A stretch of 64,000 bases of DNA, taken from Neckera pumila. Taxonomy: Eukaryota; Streptophyta; Bryopsida; Hypnales; Neckeraceae. The DNA lies in assembly GCA_963969595.1 (NCBI GenBank), contig OZ018410.1, positions 26,354,913 through 26,418,912 of the forward strand. Reading direction: 5' to 3'. The translations under genes were made by a program, and so were the position numbers. The notes below the pieces were generated by a model. The model was not told where the DNA came from. It saw only the letters and a list, made by a program, of their open reading frames with translations, and did not search any database. Shown here one piece after another: positions 24,362 through 35,867 of the stretch (its first letter is position 1; each line of letters opens with the position of its first letter).

Positions 24362-25329
24362 TTAACCCCTCACCGCCCAAGAGGACAAAAAGTGTCCCCA
24401 CACAAACTTTGAAGCACTATAACTTTTGCATCCGATGTCTGAACTCAATAAAAATTGTAGGAAAAATTGCGCATACCAGTCTAATTTCTATGGTAAAATT
24501 TTGAGATAAATCCAAGACGAATTGAGTTTGCAAAAGCCATTCAAAGTTCACAGGGTCAATTTTTGTTCAGCACACTGCGTTGTGATAAATGCAACTTTGA
24601 GGGCTTGTATCTTTTTCCAAAAATGTTCGTTTTCAATCAAATGTGTTGGGTTTTGTATCCCTTAAGGCCTATTTATTGTGGTAAAATTTTCATGCCAATC
24701 CAAATTGTTTTGAATTCTTGGGAGCAATTCGAAGTTCAAAATCTAGATATTAATGCATTTCAGTCAACTTCGGCGGCTCATAACTACTTCATACATGATC
24801 CTTTTTCAAAAATTCTTGTTGGAGAAGTTGCGTATACTTGTCTAGTTCTTGTGGCTAAATTTTCATATCAATCCAAGAAGTTTTGATTTTCTGAGAAGCA
24901 TTATAGTAGAAGGAGGTTCAATTGTAGATGTGATTTTTTGCTCCTTTTTTCACTATTTTTGGACATTTCAAATCCATTTTGTAGACACAATGATTCATTT
25001 TTATGAAATTCTTTTCACCAAAATGTTTATATTATGGTTTTGAATCACTTTGTAGCTTTAAGTTTTTTCATTTGAGTAGGTTTAGAGATCGAATTTCACC
25101 TCCAAATGTGTTTTTAAGAAAATTTCAGCACCTTTTTTGAACACTAAAACATTATAATCTTTCAATCTAAACGGTCAAATGACCCAAAATTTGTTCCACA
25201 CCATCTAAAACATACACACTACAATATTGTACGGTTGAGATCTTCATACCTCTCTCTAATTTTGACTTTTTAGACTTGCAAAGGCAGGCATTTTTTAAGC
25301 ATGGTTGGACTTGGGCGGTGAGGGGTTTA
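24362..25329 (+). mobile_element. TTAA-type TIR element, divergent relative (about 960 bp)
   Basis: CCCCTCACCGCCCAAG at 24366-24381 and its exact reverse complement at 25310-25325 form a perfect 16-bp TIR. TTAA precedes the left end and TTTA follows the right. The ends follow the pattern CCCCTnnnnGCCCAAG of the 7649 family, but the interior is different. A 107-codon ORF (24563-24886) has no recognisable domain. Confidence 0.75.
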
Positions 25330-25463
25330 AATTGACCATAGCCACATGAAAACCGTCCAATGTTGGAATCCATTGCCAGTGCAAAACCGACGTGCTCCAC
25401 AAAGGCAATCTCACAACTCACAACTCACATGTGGGCTCTCTGATTTAAGACGAACAAACTAAA

Positions 25464-25634
25464 CCAACTCAGTCTGCATAATTGGGGAGGGGGCTTCAGT
25501 GAGGTCGATGACTTTGTCCAACCAACTCTTCACTCTCCAGCTCCACTTTGACCTCCCCAGCAGCGGTCGATTCTCAGAATTGCATCATTCTTCGTTTCAG
25601 CAACTTTGTCATATCCCTACATCGAAACTCTCAA
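25464..25634 (+). repeat. Dispersed repeat, copy 2 (interrupted)
   Basis: Second copy of the repeat at 10541. It continues after the inserted element at 26572 (ACCAACTCGTCTGACCAG), matching the uninterrupted copy. Confidence 0.75.
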
Positions 25635-26571
25635 CTAGCCCCTAAAGGCCCAAGGCCTTCTTTCTGCCAAAAAACACCCAAAACTGCCATTTTTTAGCAA
25701 AGAGTGAAGAAAAAATTAAAAATGTTTTTTTTGCACATCTAATCATAGGATCTTACACCTAACTAGTATAAGAATGTGTGGAAAAAATTTCAAAATTTTT
25801 GACCGCATAGATTGCAAGATATCTACGTTTAAAGTGGAAAAATCAAGGTTTTCAGCACATTGTGGGATTGGATTCTTTGACTTTGAAAATTTTTAGCTTA
25901 AAATTTTTGCACTACAGATTTTTGAGCTTTAAATGTTTATAGTGGAGAATTGAGTTGACAATCTACCAAAAAAAAAAAAAAATTCAAAAAAACTTAATTT
26001 TCATTATTAAAAAAATTGTTAAGTAGAATTAAGTACGAGATAGAAGGAAAATCTAAAATATTCATATATTTTAGATGGAATTAAAATGCACTAATCCCAA
26101 TGGTGAGATTGTTCTAGCAAGTAAACTGAACCATTCCAAAAAGAAAAATTTGAAAAATTTGAAAAATTTCATTAAAAAAAAATAGTCCTACAAGTTATTT
26201 TTTTCAAAAAGATGCTCTAACTGCCCGAAAAACAAGAATGTCCATAACTTTCTCATAACAAATCCAAATGAAATTAATCAAAGCTTTCCAGATAGACAAA
26301 AATATAGTCTATGGAAAAAAAATATTAAAAAAAGAAAAATTATTTTTTGCAAAATTTTTTTTGCTGCCCGCTCTCCCTTGTTTTGAGCTTATTTGGGCAT
26401 AACTTTTTTTCCCGGGCACCGATTGAAAAAAAAATTATACTCCCACAAAGCTTATCAGTTTTTCTATCTTCTAAAAAAGTTTCAAAAAATCAGGACAAAA
26501 TTTCAGCCCGTAGGTACCTGCCCGAAATCCCACTTGTCCGCTGAACGGACACTTGGGCCTTTAGGGGCTAG
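25635..26571 (+). mobile_element. TTAA/CCCCT family copy inserted at CTAG
   Basis: CTAG at 25635-25638 and 26568-26571 flank a core starting CCCCTAAAGGCCCAAGG and ending GGGCCTTTAGGGG. The interior carries all family landmarks. The target is CTAG here rather than TTAA, and the uninterrupted relative at 10684 has one copy of the site (CTAA). This fixes the ends of the element and shows that the four bases are a target duplication. Confidence 0.85.
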
Positions 26572-27954
26572 ACCAACTCGTCTGACCAGAAACAACTGAC
26601 TGGTTTCAGTCACCTGCACTGTGGCCGCGGTTGCACATAAGAAGTGCTGCAAGGGACCCAGATTAGATTTATTTTGGCCACGGAGCAACTTTCCTCGTAT
26701 TATTGCTCATTGTTAGTATATTCAATTGTCAAAGCATTGATTCACAATTTCCCAATCAGAGTTAAACAAAAGCAGCACAAGTACCCTCCTTTGAAAATTG
26801 TGGAATAAGAAACAGAGATATATACTCTTGTCAATCTCGATATTCACACAAGGTGAATCTGTTTTTTTATTAGAGGTTCCGTGCTTTCAGTAGCTCAATA
26901 AGGCTTTACAATTAGATAGGCTTGTCAAACCTTGGCGGCCTTCTGGAGAGTCCAAAATTTCTCTAATGCAGTTTTAGTTCCAATTTGTCTTCATGTATAG
27001 AACTTCATAATTGCTCAAATGGAAGAGTAAGTTAGTGAAATTGACACACATTTTCTCTTGAAATAGAAATTGGCACACTTTTAGGGAGTTGTCTAAAGTA
27101 CTGTGCTATAATGTTACAAGCCTTATTGAAAGGTGAGAATTTTTTTTCCATGCTTGAAGATAGATGTAAAAACTTGCTCCCTATCTCAATAAGTTCTTCT
27201 TTTAAGATCTTTCCTATCTAATTAGGGTTTTTGATTCCAAATATGAATTCCAAATTTTTAAATTTTATGGTAAATAATTTGTTCTTGTGTTTTTTCCAAA
27301 CCAAAAATTTGAAGCAAAGCGGAGCTCCAAATTGTTGTCCTCCCAGAGAAGGCTCGTCGCACTAGCATCTCGGAGTCTCACTTTGTCAGTCACCCAATTG
27401 GACCCTCAAATGTATACCATTTTGCCAAATGTGGTGTGACTTCTCTTATATTCTACATTTCTTTTTTCATTTGATACAAATTTAAAAAAAATTCATTACA
27501 AGAGGAGTCACAAATACAAGCTCCTCTACTAGGTCCAAATGTCAAGTTAGGGAAGATTCATGATTTAGCTATCCAACAGTAATTATGTAAATTGAAACAA
27601 AGTGATTGTTCAAAAGTGATACTCCCAGGGCTCAGAGATAAAAAGTTGTAGCGGAATTGCAAGAGGATTTTGCCCAAAAGTCCATTTCTGGGCACCAAAT
27701 AATGGATGATGATCATTGAAAAAATAGATAATATTTATAAAAATTGAACAAGTAAAGTATTATTATCTAAATAAAAAACGGGTTTCTACCCCCAAATGGC
27801 TATCTCACTACACATTTTGTGATCACTACTTCAAAAAAATGTAAATACTTAATGAAAGAGTTGTATAGCGGGGTTGGACTCCAACATCTGTCAATTGCAA
27901 ATTGTTTTGACATCTTATGCTTCCCCCTCTGTAAGGTAGTCTGTCCTTAACCCT
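26572..27954. other. Intergenic, nothing identified
   Basis: The first 25 bases finish the interrupted repeat. The remainder is AT-rich with no ORF or repeat that I can identify. Confidence 0.4.
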
Positions 27955-28888
27955 TTAACCCCTAAAGGCCCAAGGCCTTTTTTTTGCCAAAAAACACCCA
28001 AAATTGCCATTTTTTTAGCAAAGAGTGAAAAAATTTTAAATGTTTTTTTTAGCACATCTAACCGTATGATCTTACACCTAACTAGTATAAGAATGTGTAG
28101 AAAAAATTTCAGAATTTTTGACCACACAAATTGCAAGATATCTACGTTTAAAGTGAAGAAAACAAATTTTTCAGCACATTGTGGGACTAGATTTTTTGAC
28201 TTTGAACATTTTTAACTTAAAATTTTTGCACTACGGAGTTTTGAGCTTTAAATGCTTATAGTGGAGAATTGAGTTGAAAATCTACCAAAAAAAATAAAAT
28301 TCAAAAAAACTTAATTATCATTATTAAAAGAATTGTTAAGTAGAAGTAGGTACAAGATAGAAGGAAAATCTAAAATATTAATATATTTTAGATGGAATTA
28401 AAATGCACTAATCCCAATGGTGAGATTATTCTAGCAAGTAAACTAAACTATGCCAAGAAAAAAAATTTGAAAAATTTGAAAATTTGCATTCAAAAATGAG
28501 TCCAACAAGTTATTTTTTTCAAAAAGATTCTCTAACTGCCCAAAAAACAAGAATGTCCATAACTTTCCCATAACAAATCCAAATGAAATGAATAAAAGCT
28601 TTCCAAATAGACAAAAATATAATCAGTGAGAAAAAAATACAAAAAAAAGTAAAAAATGCAAATTTTTTTTGTTGCCCAAGCTGCCCCTTGTCCCCTGTTT
28701 TGAGCTTAGTTGGTCATAACTTTTTGTTACCAGGCACCGATTGTGAAAAAAGTTATATTCCCACAAAGCTAATCAGCTTTTCTACCTCCAAAAAAAGTTT
28801 CAAAAAATTAGGAGAAAATTTTAGCTCATAGGTACCTGCTCAAAAACGCATTTGTCCCCCAAAGGGACAATGGGCTTTTAGGGATTAT
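27955..28888 (+). mobile_element. TTAA/CCCCT family copy
   Basis: TTAA at 27955-27958 then CCCCTAAAGGCCCAAGG; the right end is GGGCTTTTAGGGATTAT (mutated TIR and TTAA to TTAT). The interior is very similar to the 25635 copy (CATTTTTTTAGCAAAGAG, CCCAATGGTGAGATT, CATAACTTTCCCATAAC). The subterminal stem reads TTGTCCC...GGGACAA. Confidence 0.8.
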
Positions 28889-29073
28889 GGACTATGGTCG
28901 ATTTGGGGGGCGAGCGTAAATTTTTGCATACATTTATGAAAAAAGTGTTGTTTCATGCCCTCTTCAAAGATGTGATTTTAGATCAGATTGTATAAATTTG
29001 TTCTATAGGTTAGATCCTTGAAGCAAACAAAAAATGAAAGTGATCTAGTGGTTCACATCCTTGTAATTACTCT

Positions 29074-30003
29074 TTAACCCCTAAAGGACCATTGTCCCTT
29101 TGGGGGACAAATGCATTTTTGGGTAGATACCTATGGGCTGAAATTTTTTTTCTGATTTTTTGAAACTTTTTTTGGAGGTAGAAAAGCTGATTATCTTCAT
29201 GGGAATATAATTTTTTTCACAATCGGTGCTCGGAAACAAAAGTTATGACCAAATAAGCTCAAAACAGGGGACAGCAGGCAACAAAAAAAATTTGCAATTT
29301 TTTACTTTTTTTTTAAAGTAATTTTTTTCTCATAGATTATATTTTGTCTATTTAGAAAGCTTTGATTCATTTTATTTGGATTTTCTATGAGAAAGTTATG
29401 GACATTCTTGTTTTTCAGGCAGTTAGAGCATCTTTTTGATAAAAATAACTTGTAGGATTCATTTTTGAATGCGATTTTTCAAATTTTTCAAATTTTTTTT
29501 TTTTGCATGGTTTAGTTTACTTGCTAGAACAATCTCACCATTGGGAATAGTGCATTTTAATCCCATCTAAAATATATGAATATTTTAGATTTTCCTTCTA
29601 TCTCGTACCTACTTCTACTTAATAATTTTTTTAATAATGAAAATTAAGTTACTTTTAAGTGTTTTTTTTGGCTAGCTTCTTAACTCAATTCTCCAGTATA
29701 AACATTAAAAGCTCAAATCTCTGTAGTGCAAAAAAATAAAGTTAAAAATGTTCGAAGTCAAAAAATCTAGTCCCCCAATGTGCTGAAAAACTTGTTTTTT
29801 TCACTTTAAACGCAGATATCTTGCAATCTGTGCGGTCAAAAATTCTGAAATTTTTTCCACACACTCTCCTACTAGTTAGGTGTAAAATCCTACGGTTAGA
29901 TGTGGGAAAAAAACATTTTTCAATTTTTTTTATTTTTTGCTATAGAAATGGCAGTTTTGAGTGTTTTTTGGCAGAAAAAGGGCCTTGGTCCTTTAGGGGT
30001 TAA
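29074..30003 (-). mobile_element. TTAA/CCCCT family copy, reversed
   Basis: TTAA at 29074-29077 and 30000-30003. It is the reverse complement of the 27955 copy, which lies only 185 bp away, so the two form a large interrupted inverted repeat. Ends read CCCCTAAAGGACCATTG and CCTTGGTCCTTTAGGGG. Confidence 0.82.
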
Positions 30004-30879
30004 AGATTGATGTGTCGTAAACACTCTTTGGCACTAGTTCTAATTATGGTTTGCTACAATTGGGCATAAATTTGAATATATAGTCTGATAATTGACCAAA
30101 AACCTTTTGGCTAATTCCTTTGCACATATATATAGTTGTCTTCTACATGAAATATGCACTTTTCTTTGAAAACTCCAATATGAAAGGTTAGGCCATTTCA
30201 AGTTTAAACAAGCACAACTCCCTGAATTTTGCACGCACTCTTGTTAGGAGTGTATGAAGACACTCTAATTGCATTCTTCTCTGAGTTTTTTGAAATCAGA
30301 TGTTCTATAAATAGTAGGAGACAAAAAGTCTTGAAATTGACCAAAAGGTGGTCGACCTGTCCTTAAATGGTTTAGTTTCTGGCAACTTTGTGGAATTTTG
30401 AATCTTCCTTCTATTGTTTTACTTATAACTTTCAAAGCATGGACTGGTGGTTTTGTTCCAAGTCCGATGAGTCTCTTTCTCGTGAGAGCTTTTCAAGGGG
30501 GGAATTTGAGGACAACAATCATTCTGCTTAGCTTGCCACTTCCACCGTTCCATGCAGTTAGCTCTGACACATTTTTTAATCATACTATTTCTAGAGAGCT
30601 CAGTTCATCAAAGACCGCACAGTATGGAACCTATGCAGCAGTTACGCACTCTGGATGGGAGCCCTTTAGAAAAATATGTTCGCCTTTGGGCCTTGTGGTA
30701 GGCCCTCACATAGCGGGACGCCCTCGTGGTGGGGCATCCCACTATACAACAAGTGCACATTCAACCAGAATTCTAGGAAGCTCTCGGAGTGACGTGAGGG
30801 AGGGAGTGCTGACGGACGGAGTATCCACTCCGAATCCTTCCATTCTATGCTCCCATCCAATTTGGTTCAGTGGAGACAT
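30004..30879. other. Intergenic with an unsupported 161-codon ORF
   Basis: ORF 30398-30883 (+) is fairly long for this composition and includes GGRPRGGASHY-like text (exact: GRPRGGASHYTTSAHSTR), but I recognise no domain, signal or homologue. The opposite strand is also partly open. I leave it uncalled. Confidence 0.25.
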
Positions 30880-31442
30880 TTAACCCTCAAAGGACATTGT
30901 AAGCCCCATGGGCATTTTGAAAGTCAAAATCTGAATTTTCATATAGTTCTTAATTTTAAATGTTTTTATGAAAATATCAATTAAGAAAATTTAGCACCAA
31001 TAATCTACTTTTTACTCCACTTGAATGTTTTTCAAAATTATTAGAACTATGATTTTTGTGACACTTTCAAGATAGCATCTTTAAAGCTCAAAAATACACC
31101 ACTTTGGGACTTTTTGAATTTCTCTTGATGTGATCTCAAGGAACAAATCAATTACACTATGATACTGGTCACTATTATCTCCATTTTTTTTTTTTAATTT
31201 CATATTATTTTAGGCATTTTAATAATTACTATGATCTTTGCAAAGAAATTTCCTTAAAGAATCATATAAAATTCAATTTGATGTTTTTGATTATGAAAAA
31301 ATGAGAATCAAATTTAGCCATACATAATTACATGTGAATAATTTTGGAATTTTGGAATTTTGGAATTTGTTTTTTAATGCAGAAATCTAGTGAAATATGA
31401 ATATTTGACCAAGCTTCATATGAACTATCCTTTAAGGGTTAA
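30880..31442 (+). mobile_element. Short TTAA-flanked MITE (about 560 bp)
   Basis: TTAA at 30880-30883 and 31439-31442 flank CCCTCAAAGGA on the left and TCCTTTAAGGG on the right. The ends resemble the 930-bp family, while the interior is unrelated. Non-coding. Confidence 0.7.
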
Positions 31443-31662
31443 TCCTTGAGCTCTTCTCAACGACCGGCAGTTATAGGGCGTAACCAGCTTTGTCCGTGGA
31501 TGAAGACTCATGGAATTATTGCTTTTGTGGATGAATCATTAGAGGAAAAATGGGGCCTTTGAAGAATTGCTCCACAACCCTCAAAAGACCTTGCAGATTA
31601 AGTTTTTTTTGCTTACCCACTTATTTGAAGTGACGATGTCAAATCTTCAGCAATGGTTTAAA

Positions 31663-31746
31663 ATCCAAATACAAAGTATTAAAAAATCAAGGTTAAGGTA
31701 CTCTAATGCACCTTAACCTTGATTTTTTAACACTTTGTATTTGGAT
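31663..31746. repeat. 37-bp-arm hairpin
   Basis: Arms 31663-31699 and 31710-31746 are complementary at 36 of 37 positions with a 10-base loop. Confidence 0.9.
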
Positions 31747-31858
31747 GCACCTTGCACTACCACTAAATTGTACCAAAAAAAAGAAATGTCCAAAAATAAT
31801 CAAATGACCATCAATCTTCACTTTTTTTTTATGGCAATGTGAAGGATTAACTTCATTG

Positions 31859-32058
31859 ACATTTGGTGAGTTTGAAGATGAGAATAGGAGTTCTTTATGA
31901 AAGAGAAGTAGTAGTAGGATTTACAACCCTTGTGAAATATGTATCTTCATTCATTGTCACTCATTTGATAAAGAATGAAGATGCATATCCTACATGGGTT
32001 GTAAACCCGACCACTACCTTACTTCCATAAAGAGCTCTTCTTCTCATCTTGGAACTCA
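31859..32058. repeat. Imperfect hairpin with arms of about 90 bp
   Basis: GGATTTACAACCC and GAGAATAGGAGTTCTTTATG on the left pair with GGGTTGTAAACCC and CATAAAGAGCTCTTCTTCTC on the right; loop around 31955-31973. Confidence 0.75.
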
Positions 32059-32078
32059 CAAATTGATTAAAATGAAAC

Positions 32079-32179
32079 AAATTAAATTTCAAATAGCCAA
32101 ATTAAGTGGCTACTGAAGCTAGTTGGCTTGGCAACTAGCTTCAACAACCACTTGATTTGGCTTATTTGAAACTTAATTT
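32079..32179. repeat. Imperfect hairpin with 47-bp arms
   Basis: GAAGCTAGTTG at the inner left pairs exactly with CAACTAGCTTC. The outer parts (AAATTTCAAATAGCC and GGCTTATTTGAAACTT) pair with a few mismatches. Loop of six bases. Confidence 0.8.
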
Positions 32180-32188
32180 GATTCAATT

Positions 32189-32246
32189 AAGTCAAACGGA
32201 ATCCAATTAAGCCAAGTTTTGTGTCTTGATTGGATTTCATTTGACT
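32189..32246. repeat. 22-bp-arm hairpin
   Basis: AGTCAAACGGAATCCAATTAAG pairs with CTTGATTGGATTTCATTTGACT with three mismatches and a loop of about 13 bases. It follows directly after the preceding hairpin. Confidence 0.75.
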
Positions 32247-33420
32247 GAGATGAAACAATTGTCAATTAAATATGATTTGTTATTTTAAAAAATGTAGATA
32301 CAATGGTCCATGTGCTTTAAAAAAACAAAACAAAAAACTGCAGATACAATGGTCCATGAGTTTTTAAATCAATGTAAAAAAATGTTGATACATTTTAAAG
32401 TCAATTGCTCTGACTATTTTTTTTGCAAAAATCAAATCGACTAGTTGACTCCTGGGTGGATCACTTAGCGCATTTTAAAAACAATGTGCGGACAAAGATA
32501 GGTAGGATTTTATTCTTTTGAGATAAAAATTATAAAATATTTACAATCAAAGTAGTGGACATTCAAAGGGTGAAATACATTACAAGTAAATTAAATAGCC
32601 TATAAATGTGGTCCATTTACTTTTTGTACATCTAATTTAGGGGCTGGTCATTTGGATCCTCTATATTGTATTTAGTAGGGTCCGAATATTACAGCTAGGT
32701 GTACTAGTGTGTTAGACCAACTGGGTGTACAGAGCTAACTGTAATTATCTTGGTGGTTGTGATTACATGAGTTCATAAATACATCTCCGCATGAGCATTG
32801 ATTTTGGGGTTCTTTGTATGTATTTGTAACTTTTTTGATGTCAAGTACACAAATGGGATATGGTGTTTTTGTATCCGGATATTTCAGTTCATTATGTTCT
32901 GCAAATCACTTTAATGTGATCAATACTTGCCATGACATTGGTACCTTATGATACTAATGAGTGTAAAGAGTATGTTGGACTCTTGAGTTCTACTTGGTAT
33001 AATAAAAGGGATTTAAACATATGATGATTGGGTGAAGATTAATATGTGAATTCTTTATCTGGAAGTGACGCTAAGACAAACAGTTTGCGTACTTTAGACG
33101 ATTTCATGGAGCCCTCTAGGGCTTTAGATGGAGATACATATATTTTCATCCAAGTTTTGGGGTTGAAAATTGCTTGAATGCATTTTCAATGGATGGGATT
33201 GGAAATTTTTTCATTTGAATTATTCACTTATCTTCATAAGACGGTGCTAAATCCATTGATTATTTTCTATGGTACCAAGAAGATTGTAACTTTTTATGAA
33301 TTAGAAATAAAGACTATTAAAATAAATAAAATAAATTTTCATAATAGATCCAACTTTCTTCAATAGATTTTCAAACTTGAAAAGACAAACAAATTTAGAA
33401 TGTCAACCATGCACAAAAAT

Positions 33421-33815
33421 TTCACACAAACAAAAGTGTCACCCCCAAAAGTAGGGTGCAGAAAAGAAAGATCCTTCTAACACCACCCAATTTGCTTTGC
33501 TAAAGAAAATAGGATGCAAAAAAGAAAGACCCTTCTAGTGTGCCTTGCCAAAAAATGTAGGGTACAACAAAGGAAAAAATAATTTATAAGAACCAAGTTG
33601 CCTTGACCAAAAAAATAGGGTGTGAATTCTTTTCCAAAAATTCACAATAACCCGGGCAATAACCAAAGTGTCTTGACAAAAAAAATAGGGTGTGAAAAGG
33701 GAAAAAAACACACACCAACCAAAGTGTCTTACAAAAAAAAATAGGGTGCAAAAAAGAAAGAAAAATGTTTCACCAACCAAGGTTTCTTTGCCAAAAAAAA
33801 GGGTGTGAAAAAAAA
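33421..33815 (+). repeat. Degenerate tandem repeat, about seven units of ~60 bp
   Basis: The recurring core is GTGTCTTGCCAAAAAAATAG followed by GGTGTGAAAA and an A/G-rich tract. Cores can be seen near 33435, 33495, 33540, 33600, 33665, 33725 and 33785. The minus-strand ORF here is a by-product. Confidence 0.7.
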
Positions 33816-34111
33816 CTATAAATTTTATACCACGTCAAAATCTAAAGGATTGAAATGCTGGAACCAAGTTGTTTGGAAACGCATGGAAAAATGCATAGAA
33901 CAAGATTTGCACGCATGTGTTCTTTCTATTTTCTTCTAAACTTTTTGCTTTTGCTTTGCTTTTCGATTTCCTTATCTTCTTTATTAAGAAAATAGCCTCC
34001 AAAAAATTGCATTGACATGGGTAGTATAAGTAATGATAGGATACCATAATATAAATCATTTTGCCGAATTATATAATTATAGGGTCCCTTTTAATGAAGC
34101 CTTGTAGGTAA

Positions 34112-34153
34112 ATAACCCCCTAAAAAATGCCCCCTCGCCGCACGGGGGGTTAT
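34112..34153. repeat. Mini inverted repeat ATAACCCCC / GGGGGTTAT
   Basis: ATAACCCCC (34112-34120) and GGGGGTTAT (34145-34153) enclose 24 bp. The ends resemble TTAA-type TIRs, so it may be a heavily deleted relative, but coincidence is possible. Confidence 0.4.
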
Positions 34154-34491
34154 AAAACATACAAAGAGTGATCCACCAGATAGTTGACTACTAACTTTGG
34201 CCACTTTTGTAAATGTCAAATTCACATTTTAATAGCTTCGCATGTCACTTTGGAGCAACCCTTTGGAGGGCTGAAATTTCTTCTAATGATTGTGTGATTA
34301 CAAATGAACTATCTTATATGTGGCTAACACATTGTCGACTTGTTGAGCAAACAAATGTACACAATTGATCAAAGTTGGTTATGTGCTGATATTGTTGTCA
34401 ATTTGTAGTTTTACGTGGGTGCCAAGTGAATCCACTTGTATTATTCTTCACTAGTGGTTGGAGTTTTTCTATTAACTATTGTTATCCCCTA

Positions 34492-35607
34492 AAGGTAAGA
34501 GATGAATATTTTCTAGTGCATAGAGCTACAATGAAAAAAATTATTATTTTTGCATATTCAATCTTAGGATATTGCGTTAGACTTGTATAAAAATGTGTGG
34601 AAAAAACTTCAAGCACTTTGGCCTTGTAAATTGTAAGATATTATGTACACCAAAATGGTTATTTAGTATGATTCATTTTACTACGTGCTTCTCAAGAGTA
34701 CATTCTATAATATGCCATGGTAAAAAAATTTGGACACTCTTATACATCAAGTTTATTTGGCATTGATATTAATTATTCTGGAGGAGTAGCTTTAAGGTCT
34801 AACAATTTTCATAACTTTTGACTACATGGTTAAGAAGTTATTGCAAGATATATAATTGATTGGTTAGCGGGCAGCCCAAGCAGCTCAAAAATTTCCTTAA
34901 AAATCAATTTAAAAAAAAAAAAAAAAATTGAAATTGGTTCTTTAGATTTATATATACATGGAAAGCTTTGAATCATTCCGTTTTGTTTAATGAGAAGAAA
35001 GTTACAAGGATTCTTAGTTTGAAGGTAGTTATAGAATCTCTACTCTAAAATAAACTTTGAAGTCTTTTATTTCACTCAATTTTCAATATTTTTGGAAAAG
35101 AATAAAAACATTAAGTGTAGATTGTTTATTACAACATTGCAACCGTTGGGATTGGCATTTTCAATTCCATATCTAAATCCTTAACAATTTTGTACTTTAA
35201 ATCATTCTCTATTTCTTTCTACTTACTATTTGTTTCCTATATGTTGTACAATTCTAAATGATTTGAAAATTTTCAAGCATGTAGCCAACTTTCCATGAAG
35301 AATGAATCCAAAGAGTAATCACCATTTTAGAAGTTTTTTTTATACAAATGTGACCTTGTGAAGTGCAGCTGCCCGAATTTTTGCAGGGGCAGAAAAAGGA
35401 ATTTTGTGAATTCAAATGCTATTATCTTGCAATACACACGGTGAAATTTTTGAAATTTTTTCCACAACCTCTCAAACTAGTGTTCTACAAGATCCTACGG
35501 TTACATTTGTCCAAAATTCTTTTTCTTCTAAAATTTGGTACTTGTACTAGAAATGGCAATTTTGGAGCAATTTTGGTGAAAACATAGTCTCTACCCTTTA
35601 GGGTTAA
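34492..35607. mobile_element. Composite of two TTAA/CCCCT family pieces
   Basis: A forward left end (TTATCCCCTAAAGG at 34492 to about 34660) is followed by a reversed, decayed copy (about 34850-35607) that ends ACCCTTTAGGG plus TTAA at 35604. Both outer ends are therefore the same end of the element. Landmarks ACAAGATCCTACGG and GAAATGGCAATTTTGGAG support the reverse orientation. Confidence 0.55.
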
Positions 35608-35867
35608 TGTCTTAATATGTAGGATGGTAGAATGTTATGAATTTTAAATTATAATTATTACATTGATAATAAAATTATCTTTATGTTATTAATTATAAAA
35701 TCATACTATTGTTATATTATAAAAGTAACACCCTAATCATTTATTTGGTAAATTTTAATGTAGACTGCAAACCAATACTAATATCAGACAACCAATTAGT
35801 CACTCCTATTAAGGAACCATTTTGGTGTCCAAAACCTTGGGGCTTCAGGGATTCATTTGTCCAGGTC

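Larger units (their letters stand above)
31537..34288. mobile_element. Possible 2.75-kb element bounded by CATTAG/CTAATG TIRs
   Basis: CATTAGAGGAAAAATGGGGCC at 31537 and GGGCTGAAATTTCTTCTAATG ending 34288 are inverted ends matching the two small elements at 40494 and 40899. The two ends could instead be separate solo remnants. The interior holds a hairpin cluster and a tandem repeat but no coding sequence. Confidence 0.4.

Noticed and set aside
30398..30883. 161-codon ORF
   Set aside because: Unrecognised composition, no domain or splice context, and the other strand is also partly open.
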